Shown in pieces: positions 1-9,271 of a stretch of 64,000 nt of DNA; position 1 is the stretch's first letter; every line of letters begins with the position of its first letter. The stretch covers positions 744,001 to 808,000 of the forward strand of contig NZ_CP019698.1 of the NCBI RefSeq assembly GCF_002005145.1, in the 5' to 3' direction. The translations under genes were made by a program, and so were the position numbers. Origin of the DNA: Desulforamulus ferrireducens. Its GTDB lineage: Bacteria; Bacillota; Desulfotomaculia; Desulfotomaculales; Desulfotomaculaceae. The notes below the pieces were generated by a model. It did not search any database. It was not told the origin of the DNA and saw only the letters and a list, made by a program, of their open reading frames with translations.

Positions 1-776
1 CCGGTCGGTCCGAGGGATTAGTTGTTTTGGCGGTAACCTTAGGTTATGGTCTAATTGGCTTTATTGACGATTTTATTAAGGTAGTAATGAAAAGAAATCT
101 TGGTTTAAAAGCCAAGGAAAAAATTCTGGGACAGGTCATTTTAGCTACGGTACTGGCAGTGATTGCTGTATTTCAACTGGGACGAGGGACGGATTATGTA
201 ATTCCCTTTTCCGGCTTTTTTACCCCCGGCGGCTACAGCTTTGATCTTGGCTGGTGGCCCTTCTTTGCCATTACCCTCATTGTGTTGCTGGGCAGCAGCA
301 ATGCCGTAAATCTAACTGATGGGTTAGATGGCTTGGCTGCGGGTGCCACAGTTTTTACTGCCTCAGCCTTTGCCCTGTTGGCCCTAGTCAGTGGCAAAGT
401 GGGTACCGCAGTGGTGATGGCCGCAGTGGCAGGCGGTTGTCTGGGTTTCCTTTTTTACAACCGTCATCCAGCCAAGGTGTTTATGGGTGATACCGGTTCC
501 CTGGCCCTAGGGGGAGCTTTGGGAGCGGCAGCGGTGGTTACCCGCAACGAATTATTATTGATTGTGATAGGTGGTTTGTACGTTCTGGAAACCCTTTCAG
601 TAATTATCCAAGTCATTTCCTTTAAGACCACTGGTAAACGAGTATTCCGTATGAGCCCGTTACATCACCACTTTGAACTATCCGGTTGGTCGGAGACCCG
701 AGTGGTGGTGACCTTCTGGGTGCTGAGCTTTTTGTTTTCAGTGGCAGGGTTGTTATCTATTAAAGGGCTGGGGTAA
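1..776 (+). CDS. mraY: phospho-N-acetylmuramoyl-pentapeptide transferase, 5' truncated by window edge
   Basis: This is the C-terminal 257 codons of MraY, the integral membrane enzyme that makes lipid I from UDP-MurNAc-pentapeptide and undecaprenyl phosphate. The frame is open to the first base, so the start lies upstream of the window and the in-frame TTG at 27 is internal. Visible family motifs are GRSEG at the edge, the aspartate-rich NLTDGLDGLAAG (about residue 107 of the visible part), FMGDTGSLALGG, and PLHHHFELSGWSE near the end. Several hydrophobic membrane segments separate them. The gene heads the dcw cluster and murD follows after 34 bases. Confidence 0.97.
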   Translation, partial: GRSEGLVVLAVTLGYGLIGFIDDFIKVVMKRNLGLKAKEKILGQVILATVLAVIAVFQLGRGTDYVIPFSGFFTPGGYSFDLGWWPFFAITLIVLLGSSNAVNLTDGLDGLAAGATVFTASAFALLALVSGKVGTAVVMAAVAGGCLGFLFYNRHPAKVFMGDTGSLALGGALGAAAVVTRNELLLIVIGGLYVLETLSVIIQVISFKTTGKRVFRMSPLHHHFELSGWSETRVVVTFWVLSFLFSVAGLLSIKGLG

Positions 777-810
777 TACGTCAGCTATCAACGGATAAGG
801 AGCATAGCAA

Positions 811-2172
811 GTGAATTTAAAAAATAAACATGTATTAGTTGTGGGAGCAGGTGTCAGTGGCCAAGCAGTCAGCCGGTTTCTGCTGGGCAAGCAGGCCAAG
901 GTTAGCCTCACTGACTCCCGCACTCAAGAACAAATGGGACCCCTGGCGGATGAACTGGCCGCTCAAGGAATTTCTCTCTATTTGGGAGAAAACCCGGTAA
1001 TTGATCTGGAAAATTGTGATTTACTGGTGGTAAGTCCCGGTGTGCCTTTAACTGTACCGCCGGTGGTGCAGGCACGGCAAAAGGGGATACCGGTAATTGG
1101 TGAGCTGGAACTGAGTTATCATTTTACCAGGTCACCCATCATAGCTATTACCGGTACTAATGGCAAAACCACCACCACCTCCCTTATTGGTCAAATGTTT
1201 CGCGATGCCGGCTACCATACATTGATAGCAGGCAATATCGGCTTGCCCCTAATCAGTGAAGTGGAAAAATATACGGCAGAAGATGTGGTGGTGGCGGAAG
1301 TTTCCAGTTTTCAGTTGGAAACCACCGCACAGTTCAGACCCAAGGTGGCAGTAATCCTCAATATCACGCCGGATCACCTGGACCGCCACGGTAGCATGGC
1401 CGCCTATATAGAGGCCAAAGCACGTATTTTTGCGCAACAACGGGAGGGTGATTGGGTGGTGTTGAATTACGATGATCCCATTACCCGTGATTTGGCCGGG
1501 GCTGCTCAGGACAGAGTCATATTTTTTAGCAGGCAGCATATTCTAGAAAAAGGAAGTTTTATCCAGGGTGATAAAATAATGGTTAGCGATGGGGAAGGTA
1601 GTTGGGCCATTGCCAATACAGCTAGTTTAAGAATTCCCGGTGCCCACAACCTGGAGAATGCTTTGGCTGCCGTGGCTGTAGGCCAGGCCATGGGACTGGC
1701 TCCGGCAAATATTGCTTACACCCTGTCCAGTTTTACGGGGGTTGCCCATCGGTTAGAGTATGTGACCACCATTAATGGTGTAGCTTACATCAACGACTCC
1801 AAAGGAACCAATCCCGATGCTGCCATCAAGGCCTTGGAGGCCTATGATGTTCCCATCGTCCTGATTGCTGGTGGTAAAAATAAAGGGGTTTCCTTTAAGG
1901 ATTTCGCCCAAAAAATTAAGGAAAAAGTTCGTGTCCTTATTACTGTCGGTATGCACGGCTATCAAATTGCGGAGGCTGTCCAGGAACAAGGCTTCACCAA
2001 TATCTTTAACGCCCAGGACTATGCCCAGGCAGTTAAAATTGCCCATGAACAGGCTAAACCCGGTGAGGTAGTGCTACTCTCCCCTGCCTGCACCAGTTGG
2101 GATATGTTTAAAAACTTTGAGGAACGTGGGGAACTGTTTAAAAGATTGGTGCGGGAGTTGGAGGAGAGATAA
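811..2172 (+). CDS. murD: UDP-N-acetylmuramoylalanine--D-glutamate ligase
   Basis: MurD is the cytoplasmic ATP-dependent ligase that adds D-glutamate to UDP-MurNAc-L-alanine. The 453-residue protein has the usual length. It shows an N-terminal Rossmann-type nucleotide-sugar domain ([17 protein letters not shown]), the Mur-ligase P-loop [13 protein letters not shown] near residue 115, and the C-terminal motif [11 protein letters not shown] near 330. The GTG start at 811 has GGATAAGGAGC about 8 bases upstream. It is co-directional with mraY and probably in the same operon. A remnant of the dispersed GGC-rich repeat lies just after its stop codon. Confidence 0.97.
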   Translation: MNLKNKHVLVVGAGVSGQAVSRFLLGKQAKVSLTDSRTQEQMGPLADELAAQGISLYLGENPVIDLENCDLLVVSPGVPLTVPPVVQARQKGIPVIGELELSYHFTRSPIIAITGTNGKTTTTSLIGQMFRDAGYHTLIAGNIGLPLISEVEKYTAEDVVVAEVSSFQLETTAQFRPKVAVILNITPDHLDRHGSMAAYIEAKARIFAQQREGDWVVLNYDDPITRDLAGAAQDRVIFFSRQHILEKGSFIQGDKIMVSDGEGSWAIANTASLRIPGAHNLENALAAVAVGQAMGLAPANIAYTLSSFTGVAHRLEYVTTINGVAYINDSKGTNPDAAIKALEAYDVPIVLIAGGKNKGVSFKDFAQKIKEKVRVLITVGMHGYQIAEAVQEQGFTNIFNAQDYAQAVKIAHEQAKPGEVVLLSPACTSWDMFKNFEERGELFKRLVRELEER

Positions 2173-2173
2173 C

Positions 2174-2253
2174 AGCTTGCCCTCAGCCGTCAGCCCTCGG
2201 CTTTGGTTTGTTTAGTGCCAGGGATTGATGAATTTTAGGGCCATTGGCTTATA
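2174..2253 (+). repeat. remnant of dispersed terminator-repeat family (copy E)
   Basis: Just behind the murD stop there is CCCTCAGCCGTCAGCCCTCGG and, about 60 bases on, GGCCATTGGCTT. These are the same low-complexity words that build the arms of the four large repeats elsewhere in the window. The conserved core and the hairpin are missing, so I read it as a decayed or partial copy. It occupies the murD-ftsW intergenic gap. Confidence 0.55.
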
Positions 2254-2306
2254 GTCATTTCTTTAAAGCCGATGACCAAAGGATGACCAGCAAAGGAGGT
2301 AGAATC

Positions 2307-3410
2307 ATGCGTCTCAAAAAACGCCCCCCGGACTTTGTGCTATTTTTGACAGTGCTCATGCTCTTATGCATAGGGTTAGTGATGGTTTTTTCCTCCAGTC
2401 AGTATGTTACCATGGTCCGGTATGGAGATAGTTTCTACTTCTTTAAAAGACAATTACTCTGGGCATTACTAGGTCTAGGTGCCATGGTCTTTATGATGAA
2501 TTTTGATTATCACCATTTGAAGCGTTGGATTGGGGCTATTATTATTACCGGCTTTGTCCTACTAATTGCCGTGCTTATACCGGGAATTGGAACTGTCACC
2601 AATGGTTCACAACGTTGGATTGATTTAGGTTTTATGTCCTTTTCCCCGGCAGAAATGGTAAAGCTATGTATGATTATGTTTGTGGCCTTTGGCCTAGCTA
2701 AAAAAGGAGAAAGCATCCAGGACTTTAAAACCGGTCTAGCTCCCTATTTATTGGTTATGGCAGTGGCGGCAGGTCTGATTTTAGCACAGCCCGACTTAGG
2801 AACAGCCCTTGTTTTGTGCGGCACCATCTTTATTATGTTCTTTGTGGCAGGTGCTCGCATACTGCATTTAGGAGCTTTGGGTGCACTGGGATTAGTGGCA
2901 GTGGGGCTGGCCATTGCTCTGGAACCATACCGCATGAGTCGTTTTTTAGCCTTTCTGCATCCCGAGGCAGATCCCCAGGGTACCGGATATCATATTATCC
3001 AATCTTTATATGCCCTTGGTTCAGGGGGCTTGTTTGGAATGGGTCTGGGGCAAAGTAAACAAAAGTTTCTCTATCTACCAGAAAACCATACGGATTTTAT
3101 TTTTGCCATCACCGGGGAGGAACTGGGATTTATCGGGGCGTCCTTAATTGTTTTGCTCTTTATCATGTTTGTCTGGCGTGGTTTGAAAATTGCCGTTACC
3201 TCACCGGATCCCTTTGCCAGCTTGTTGGCTTCAGGTATTACCAGTGGTATAGCCTTGCAGGCATTGATAAATATGGGTGTTGTCACAGGTTCTATGCCAG
3301 TAACCGGTGTCCCCTTACCCTTTATCAGTTATGGAGGTACTTCTCTGCTGTTTACCCTGATCGGCATTGGGATTTTGTTAAATATATCAAGATTTACCAC
3401 TCCAAGATAG
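2307..3410 (+). CDS. ftsW: FtsW/SpoVE-type SEDS peptidoglycan polymerase
   Basis: This is a SEDS-family integral membrane glycosyltransferase that polymerises lipid II for septal or spore-cortex peptidoglycan. The 367-residue protein has about ten hydrophobic segments. It shows SEDS signatures such as FSPAEMVKLCMIMF, the DLGTALVL block, GSGGLFGMGLGQSKQKFLYLPENHTDFIFA and the C-terminal GVPLPFISYGGTSLL. I chose the ATG at 2307 because AAAGGAGGT lies 7 bases upstream; longer in-frame starts at 2244 or 2283 lack this. In B. subtilis the gene between murD and murG is spoVE, so a sporulation-linked role is possible; sequence alone does not separate FtsW from SpoVE. Confidence 0.93.
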   Translation: MRLKKRPPDFVLFLTVLMLLCIGLVMVFSSSQYVTMVRYGDSFYFFKRQLLWALLGLGAMVFMMNFDYHHLKRWIGAIIITGFVLLIAVLIPGIGTVTNGSQRWIDLGFMSFSPAEMVKLCMIMFVAFGLAKKGESIQDFKTGLAPYLLVMAVAAGLILAQPDLGTALVLCGTIFIMFFVAGARILHLGALGALGLVAVGLAIALEPYRMSRFLAFLHPEADPQGTGYHIIQSLYALGSGGLFGMGLGQSKQKFLYLPENHTDFIFAITGEELGFIGASLIVLLFIMFVWRGLKIAVTSPDPFASLLASGITSGIALQALINMGVVTGSMPVTGVPLPFISYGGTSLLFTLIGIGILLNISRFTTPR

Positions 3411-3434
3411 TCAGAACAAGAAGAGGTGAATCCA

Positions 3435-4547
3435 GTGCGTGCCATATTGACAGGCGGTGGAACCGGGGGGCATATCTATCCTGCTCTGGCTATCGCCAGG
3501 GGATTGCAAACCAGTTTCGATAATACAGAAATCCTTTATGTTGGAACCAATCGTGGCCTTGAGGCGGATATAGTCCCTAAGGCCAATTTGCCATTTCAGG
3601 CCATTACTGTCTCAGGTTTGGAGAGGAAACTATCCCTGAACAATCTAAAGGTGTTCTGGCAGGCCTGGCAAGGTTACCGCGAGGCAACTCAGATTGTGAA
3701 GAGTTTTCGTCCCGATGTGGTGATCGGGACCGGCGGGTATGTTTGCGGCCCGGTGGTTTTAGCTGCCGCCAGACAAGGTATCCCCACCCTCATCCATGAA
3801 CAAAATGCCTTACCTGGTATTACCAACCGTTTGCTAGCCCGGGTGGCCAAGGGGGTGGCGGTTACCTTTGAAGACTCGGTGCAATACTTCCCCCAGAGGG
3901 ATAAGGTTACCGTGACAGGTTTACCGGTACGGCCGGAAATTACCCGGTCCAATCGCCAAGCAGCCCTGCAAACCTTTGGTCTAGAGGAAGAAAAACTAAC
4001 GCTGCTGGTATTTGGCGGCAGTCGGGGAGCCAGAAGGATCAATCAAGCCATGGTGGAAACTATCCAATATTACGGGAATCAACCGGGCATACAAATTATC
4101 CATGCCACCGGTCAGTCTGGTTATCAAGAGTTTCTTAATGAAGTTAAGGACCGGGGTATTGAATTGGATAAATATGTTAATATTATAGTAAAACCCTATT
4201 TATACAATATGCAAGAAGCGCTGGCCGCTGCTGATTTAGTGGTGAGCCGGGCAGGTGCCGCAACCCTGGCGGAACTTACAGTTTTAGGCTTGCCATCTAT
4301 TCTCATACCCTACCCCTATGCGGCGGAAAATCATCAGGAATTCAACGCCAAAGCCCTGGTGGATCGGGGTGCGGCGGTAATGATTAAAGATGCAGAGTTA
4401 ACTGGAGCTACCTTAATCGCCCAGTTGCAGAAGATTATTCTGGAGGAAAACCGGTTAAGTGAGATGTCCCTGGCCAGTAAAAAAATGGGACGGCCAGAGG
4501 CACTGGATGACATTATGGAATGTGTGAAAAAAATCTTGCCACGGTAG
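3435..4547 (+). CDS. murG: UDP-GlcNAc:lipid I N-acetylglucosaminyltransferase
   Basis: MurG is the membrane-associated GT28 enzyme that converts lipid I to lipid II at the cytoplasmic face. The N-terminal glycine-rich loop MRAILTGGGTGGHIYPALAI follows directly from the GTG at 3435, which has AGAGGTGA 6 bases upstream; a GTG nine bases earlier would be too close to the ribosome binding site. HEQNALPGITNR (about residue 124) and the UDP-binding region with VFGGSRGARRIN and SRAGAATLAEL are all present. The length of 370 residues is normal. It follows ftsW by 24 bases. Confidence 0.96.
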   Translation: MRAILTGGGTGGHIYPALAIARGLQTSFDNTEILYVGTNRGLEADIVPKANLPFQAITVSGLERKLSLNNLKVFWQAWQGYREATQIVKSFRPDVVIGTGGYVCGPVVLAAARQGIPTLIHEQNALPGITNRLLARVAKGVAVTFEDSVQYFPQRDKVTVTGLPVRPEITRSNRQAALQTFGLEEEKLTLLVFGGSRGARRINQAMVETIQYYGNQPGIQIIHATGQSGYQEFLNEVKDRGIELDKYVNIIVKPYLYNMQEALAAADLVVSRAGAATLAELTVLGLPSILIPYPYAAENHQEFNAKALVDRGAAVMIKDAELTGATLIAQLQKIILEENRLSEMSLASKKMGRPEALDDIMECVKKILPR

Positions 4548-4736
4548 TTGTCTTATTTTGCCGTGGCTGTCTGAGGTTGGAAAAACAGTAATTTTTCTGG
4601 CAGAAGCAGGACAAGCATCTGGATGTCACCCTGTGGTCAGTAACACCTCCGGGGCGCCATGCATAGTATGGCTTACAGAAACACTCTTGAACAATAAATT
4701 CAAGGGATAGTCCTGTTTCGGGAAGGAGTGATGCAA
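4548..4736. other. murG-murC intergenic region with two small hairpins
   Basis: This 189-base gap contains GCCATgcatagtATGGC (about 4657-4674) and CTTGAacaataaatTCAAG (about 4685-4704). Neither is followed by a T-run, so neither looks like a terminator. A promoter may lie here, but I could not find a convincing -35/-10 pair. Confidence 0.35.
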
Positions 4737-6119
4737 GTGCAGGGAGAGCAAAAGGGGATTCATTTTGTTGGCATCGGTGGAGCCGGGATGAGTGGAATTG
4801 CCACTGTTCTGCTGGGCATGAAGGACTACCGTGTGTCAGGTTCAGATATTAAAACCTCACCTGTGGTAGAAAGATTAAAGAAATTAGGTGCGGTTTGTTA
4901 CATTGGCCATAGAGAGTCTAATATAAGTGAACAAATTGATGAAGTGGTTGTATCCACAGCCATATCAGCCGATAATCCTGAGGTTCTGGAAGCACAAAGG
5001 CGAGGTTTGCCTTTGGTCAGAAGAGGGGAAATGTTGGCTCGGCTAATGCGCAGCAAACGCGGCATTGCTGTGGCGGGTGCCCACGGTAAGACCACCACAA
5101 CATCCATGACAGCCCTGGTATTTGAAGGGAATGGGCTGGACCCAACCATTCTTATTGGAGGTGACTTGAGCAATATTGGTGGTAATGCCAAAGTGGGTCA
5201 AGGAGAATTTTTGGTGGCAGAAGCGGATGAAAGTGATGGCTCGTTTTTATTATTGGATCCCGAGATTGCCATCGTTACCAATATAGATGATGACCACATG
5301 GATTATTATGGTAGCCAGGAAAATATTATCAAGGCCTTTGGCCAGTTCTTACAAAAGGTGCCAGCCCACGGATTGGCTGTTGTTTGCCTGGATAACCCCA
5401 TCCTTAAACAAATGATACCCGGTTTGTCCTGTCCCGTAGTCACCTATGGCTCGCGGGATTCAGGGGCAGATTACACCCTGCATTATCACAGCGTGGAAAA
5501 CGGCATTTCCCGAGGGGAAGTATATTATCAAGGTAAAAGGCTGGGCCAGTTAGAATTAGTTGTGCCTGGCTATCATAATCTACTCAATGCCATGGCAGCA
5601 ATGGCTGTTGGTCGGCATGTCGGTTTAGATTTTTCGGGTATTGCTGCTGCTTTAAGAGAGTTTAGGGGAGCCAAAAGACGTTTTCAGGTAATTGGCGAGA
5701 CAAAGGGTATTAAGATAGTGGACGATTATGCACATCACCCCACCGAAATTAAAGCCACTTTACAGGCAGCCCGGTCTGCCCACAAAGGAAGAATTGTGGT
5801 GGTGTTCCAACCTCACAGGTATACCCGTACCCGCCAATTGTATCGGGAATTCGCCAGGGCTTTCCATCATGCCGATTTATTAATCATGACGGACATTTAT
5901 GCTGCCAGTGAAACGCCCCTGGAAGGTATCAATACTCAGCTAATTATTGATCACATACCTCACAGGGAGGGACAGCAAGTAGTTTACCAGGCCACCTTAG
6001 GAGAGGCAGTAACTTACTTGTACCACCATGTTCAGGAGGGTGATCTGGTACTGACCATGGGTGCCGGCGATGTTTGGACATTGGGTGGAGAATTGCTGAA
6101 GAGACTGGAGGAAAAATAA
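4737..6119 (+). CDS. murC: UDP-N-acetylmuramate--L-alanine ligase
   Basis: MurC attaches L-alanine to UDP-MurNAc, the first step of peptide-stem assembly. The 460-residue protein has the N-terminal GIGGAGMSGIA dinucleotide-like loop, the P-loop VAGAHGKTTTTSM near residue 108, EADESDGSF near 160, and the C-terminal DDYAHHPTEI signature near 325. The GTG at 4737 is preferred because GGAAGGAG ends 8 bases upstream, whereas GTG 4728 and ATG 4731 overlap that ribosome binding site. murB starts two bases after the stop. Confidence 0.96.
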   Translation: MQGEQKGIHFVGIGGAGMSGIATVLLGMKDYRVSGSDIKTSPVVERLKKLGAVCYIGHRESNISEQIDEVVVSTAISADNPEVLEAQRRGLPLVRRGEMLARLMRSKRGIAVAGAHGKTTTTSMTALVFEGNGLDPTILIGGDLSNIGGNAKVGQGEFLVAEADESDGSFLLLDPEIAIVTNIDDDHMDYYGSQENIIKAFGQFLQKVPAHGLAVVCLDNPILKQMIPGLSCPVVTYGSRDSGADYTLHYHSVENGISRGEVYYQGKRLGQLELVVPGYHNLLNAMAAMAVGRHVGLDFSGIAAALREFRGAKRRFQVIGETKGIKIVDDYAHHPTEIKATLQAARSAHKGRIVVVFQPHRYTRTRQLYREFARAFHHADLLIMTDIYAASETPLEGINTQLIIDHIPHREGQQVVYQATLGEAVTYLYHHVQEGDLVLTMGAGDVWTLGGELLKRLEEK

Positions 6120-6121
6120 CC

Positions 6122-7033
6122 ATGAACTACACCTCACTGGCTGGCGAACTCCAGTCATTGGTGAAGGGGACCGTGTTGGTCAATGAACCAATGAAGAAAC
6201 ACACCACTTGGCGCATAGGCGGTAATGCCGACCTCTTTGTCCATCCCGCAGATAAAGAGGATGTACGTCAAGCCATAGAGTTTGCCAGGAGTAAGCAAAT
6301 GCCCTGTACTGTCATTGGTAACGGCTCTAATCTACTGGTAAGAGATGGCGGTATTCGAGGTATGGTCCTAAAAGTGGGGCGAGGGTTAGCCGGTATTTCC
6401 ATAGAGGGCACTACCATTAAGGCCGGTGCCGGGGCCATGCTGCCGGAGTTGGCAGCGGCGGCTCGGCAAGCCGGCATCGGGGGTTTTGAATTTGCCGCGG
6501 GTATTCCAGGTTCCCTGGGTGGGGCGATCATGATGAATGCCGGGGCCTTGAATGGTTGTGTGGCAGATGTGTTAGTTTCGGTTGAGGCCTTAAATGAAGA
6601 TAACCAATATGTTACTTTTTATAAAGAAGACTTAGATTTTTCCTATCGTTTCAGCAGTCTGCAGGATAAAGCCATAATTTGTTTAGAAACCAGCTGGCGG
6701 GGTTTTCCCAAGTCAAGTGAAACCATTAAGGAGGAAACCCGTGAGTATTTGAGTAAGAGAAAACTTGCGCAGCCCCAAGGCTACCCCACGGCGGGCAGTG
6801 TCTTTAAAAATCCGCCGGGAGATTATGCCGGCAGGCTTATTGAAGCCTGTGCTTGTAAAGGTATGCGGGTGGGTGATGCCGAGGTATCTCAAAAACACGC
6901 CAACTGGATTATTAATTTGGGCAATGCTACGGCCCGGGATGTCTTAACCTTGATAGAAAAAATAAAAAAACAGGTGCAGGAACGCTTTAACATTACCCTA
7001 CACCTGGAAATAAGAGTGTTGGGAGAAGATTAG
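6122..7033 (+). CDS. murB: UDP-N-acetylenolpyruvoylglucosamine reductase
   Basis: MurB is the FAD- and NADPH-dependent reductase that completes UDP-MurNAc. The 303-residue protein has the type II MurB layout: THE FAD-domain motif GNGSNLLVRDGG near residue 63, AGIPGSLGGAIMMNAGA near 125, and PQGYPTAGSVFKNP near 218 containing the catalytic serine. The ATG at 6122 has GGAGG 10 bases upstream inside the end of murC. An in-frame upstream ATG at 6074 lies deep within murC and is rejected. The gene is translationally close-coupled to murC. Confidence 0.96.
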   Translation: MNYTSLAGELQSLVKGTVLVNEPMKKHTTWRIGGNADLFVHPADKEDVRQAIEFARSKQMPCTVIGNGSNLLVRDGGIRGMVLKVGRGLAGISIEGTTIKAGAGAMLPELAAAARQAGIGGFEFAAGIPGSLGGAIMMNAGALNGCVADVLVSVEALNEDNQYVTFYKEDLDFSYRFSSLQDKAIICLETSWRGFPKSSETIKEETREYLSKRKLAQPQGYPTAGSVFKNPPGDYAGRLIEACACKGMRVGDAEVSQKHANWIINLGNATARDVLTLIEKIKKQVQERFNITLHLEIRVLGED

Positions 7034-7047
7034 GCGGAGGTGACACC

Positions 7048-8301
7048 GTGGAAAAGTTTGTCATTGTAGGGGGAAACCGCCTGAAAGGCAGTATCAAAGC
7101 TAACGGTTCGAAAAACGCAACCTTACCGATTCTTGCCGCTACCTTGCTGACCGGTGGAGTATGTACAGTGCACCAGGTCCCCAGACTGAGGGATGTTTTG
7201 GTCATGCAGGAATTACTTAGTTATTTAGGGGCGAAAGTTACCTTTGAAGGTAACACCATGACGGTTGATTCTTCCCGTGTCCAACCACAGGAGATATCTG
7301 AGGATTTAATGCGCAAAATGCGAGCTTCTAACTTAGTATTAGGTCCGCTGCTGGGACGTTTTGGCAGTGTCAAGTTATCTCACCCCGGGGGCTGCAATAT
7401 TGGCTCCCGCCCCATGAACCTGCATTTTAAGGGTTTAACAGCGTTGGGTACGCAAATTACAGAAAAATTTGGCTACATTACAGCCAAAGCTAATCAACTA
7501 ACTGGTACAGTAATACATTTTGACGTTCCCAGCGTAGGGGCGACGGAAAATTTAATGATGGCCGGTGTTTTGGCGGAAGGAACTACCATTATCCGTAATG
7601 CGGCCAAGGAGCCGGAGATTGTTGATTTACAGAATTTTCTAAACGCCATGGGCGCTAAAGTGGTGGGTGCCGGAACTGATGTGATACGTATTGAAGGAGT
7701 GAAAGAATTAGGTTCTGTTACCCACACAGTGATACCGGATCGCATTGAAGCAGGAACCCATCTAATAGCAGGTGCTATTACCCAGGGGGATGTGACGGTA
7801 ACCAATGTCATTCCCGAGCACCTGGATCCAGTGATTTACAAATTGAGAGAGGCCGGTGTATTGGTAGAAGTTGGGGACGACTGGGTAAGAGTGCAAGGGA
7901 ATGGTACTCTCAAGGCAGTGGATATCAAAACCATGCCCTATCCCGGTTTCCCCACCGATATGCAATCTCAAATGATGGCACTGCTCACGGTGGCTGAGGG
8001 AACCAGTGTCATTACAGAAACTATCTTTGAGAACCGTTTTAAACATATTGCAGAATTTCGCCGCATGGGAGCAGATATTTACTTGGAGGGACATACCGCC
8101 GTAGTTAAAGGGGTAAAGCGCCTTACCGGAGCTTGTGTAGAGGCCACAGACCTGAGAGCCGGCGCAGCCCTTATTTTAGCTGCCTTAGCTGCTGAGGACG
8201 GCACGGTGCTGAGTCACATTGAACATATCGACCGAGGTTATGAACGGATTGAGAAGAAATATAACGCCTTGGGGGCAAGAATAATTAGGGTTAACAGTTA
8301 G
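7048..8301 (+). CDS. murA: UDP-N-acetylglucosamine 1-carboxyvinyltransferase
   Basis: MurA transfers enolpyruvate from PEP to UDP-GlcNAc, the committed step of peptidoglycan synthesis and the fosfomycin target. The 417-residue protein begins MEKFVIVGGNRLKGSIKANG, has the substrate lysine region SKNATLPILAA, and carries the catalytic cysteine in HPGGCNIGSRP (about residue 116), so it should be fosfomycin-sensitive. The C-terminal DLRAGAALILAALAAE motif is normal. The GTG start has GGAGGTG 5 bases upstream. A terminator and a new promoter follow, so murA ends the first transcription block. Confidence 0.97.
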   Translation: MEKFVIVGGNRLKGSIKANGSKNATLPILAATLLTGGVCTVHQVPRLRDVLVMQELLSYLGAKVTFEGNTMTVDSSRVQPQEISEDLMRKMRASNLVLGPLLGRFGSVKLSHPGGCNIGSRPMNLHFKGLTALGTQITEKFGYITAKANQLTGTVIHFDVPSVGATENLMMAGVLAEGTTIIRNAAKEPEIVDLQNFLNAMGAKVVGAGTDVIRIEGVKELGSVTHTVIPDRIEAGTHLIAGAITQGDVTVTNVIPEHLDPVIYKLREAGVLVEVGDDWVRVQGNGTLKAVDIKTMPYPGFPTDMQSQMMALLTVAEGTSVITETIFENRFKHIAEFRRMGADIYLEGHTAVVKGVKRLTGACVEATDLRAGAALILAALAAEDGTVLSHIEHIDRGYERIEKKYNALGARIIRVNS

Positions 8302-8409
8302 CCAAACCACAACAGCCAGAGTGATTATTCCTTAATCTATAATAAATAATCATTGTAGCAGGTTGGCCTTGCCAAGCTGCCAGCGTAAAAAAATACGACA
8401 ACCTGCTAA

Positions 8410-8430
8410 GAGTCAATTGACTCTTTTTTT
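8410..8430 (+). terminator. Rho-independent terminator after murA
   Basis: The 14-base palindrome GAGTCAATTGACTC is followed directly by seven T residues. Upstream, a further inverted repeat pairs AGCAGGTTG (about 8357) with CAACCTGCT (about 8399). Confidence 0.75.
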
Positions 8431-8439
8431 GGTTTTATC

Positions 8440-8469
8440 TTGGACAAGTTCATATATCTCCGTTATAAT
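8440..8469 (+). promoter_or_regulatory. sigma-A-type promoter for ftsQ-DUF881-sbp operon
   Basis: TGGACA (8441-8446) and a consensus TATAAT (8464-8469) are separated by 17 bases. It lies just after the murA terminator and about 45 bases before the chosen ftsQ start. Confidence 0.7.
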
Positions 8470-8518
8470 AATGTCAAAATTACCATTGACAGAAAATACT
8501 AGGCAAGGAGAGGGAGCT

Positions 8519-9271
8519 GTGTATCGACCTCGAACAGGGGCCCCCCGAAAAAAAAACCACTTAGTACAGAGTGTTTTTTTTATTTTGCTGGTGGCAGTGG
8601 CAGCATATGTGATCTTACAGTCACCAATATTTGAAATTAGAGAATTTGTGGTCACCGGTAATCGTCAGTTACCTAAAGAAGATCTGATTAAATACTCCGG
8701 TCTAAATTATGGGGCAAATTTGTTTAAAGTAAATTTATCTGATGCAGAGGAAAAACTTAGCCTGGTTCCTCTGGTCAAAAAAGCCACCATGGAACGTGTA
8801 CTACCCGATAAAATAGTGATTAATGTGGTGGAAAGAAAAGCTGTGGCACTGGTTCCCTGGGAAAATAGCTTTATTAAAGTGGATTCTGATGGGGTATACT
8901 TGCAAAAGGGTCAAATCGCCTCGGCTTTACCCATCATTACCGGACTGCAAATAAAGGCAAACGGGCCTGGTAAAAAGATAGATTCAGAACATTTACCAGT
9001 GGCCTTAAATGCACTAACGCAACTTCCCCGTACGCTAGTCATGAATTTGTCTGAAATCAACATAAATGAGGCCGGTCAAATTTACCTCTATACCATTGAC
9101 GGGGTACAGGGGAGAATGGGCCTGCCCACGGATCTTCCATATAAAGCGAATGTTTTTCAACAGGTCATTAGCAGCATTGAACAGCCTGGGGATGAAATAG
9201 AGTATGTCGACTTATCCAATCCCAAGGTACCAGTGGTTAAATACACCAGACAACAGGAGGGCAGCCAGTGA
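8519..9271 (+). CDS. ftsQ: cell division protein FtsQ/DivIB
   Basis: FtsQ/DivIB is a bitopic divisome protein that links early and late division proteins. The 250-residue protein has a basic cytoplasmic tail, one membrane segment (about residues 17-36, FFILLVAVAAYVIL), then an external POTRA domain starting FEIREFVVTGNRQLPKEDL and the FtsQ domain. I chose GTG 8519 because AAGGAGAGGG lies about 6 bases upstream. The in-frame ATG 8471 overlaps the promoter end and would put the start at or before the transcript start. The stop overlaps the next start by four bases. Confidence 0.88.
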   Translation: MYRPRTGAPRKKNHLVQSVFFILLVAVAAYVILQSPIFEIREFVVTGNRQLPKEDLIKYSGLNYGANLFKVNLSDAEEKLSLVPLVKKATMERVLPDKIVINVVERKAVALVPWENSFIKVDSDGVYLQKGQIASALPIITGLQIKANGPGKKIDSEHLPVALNALTQLPRTLVMNLSEININEAGQIYLYTIDGVQGRMGLPTDLPYKANVFQQVISSIEQPGDEIEYVDLSNPKVPVVKYTRQQEGSQ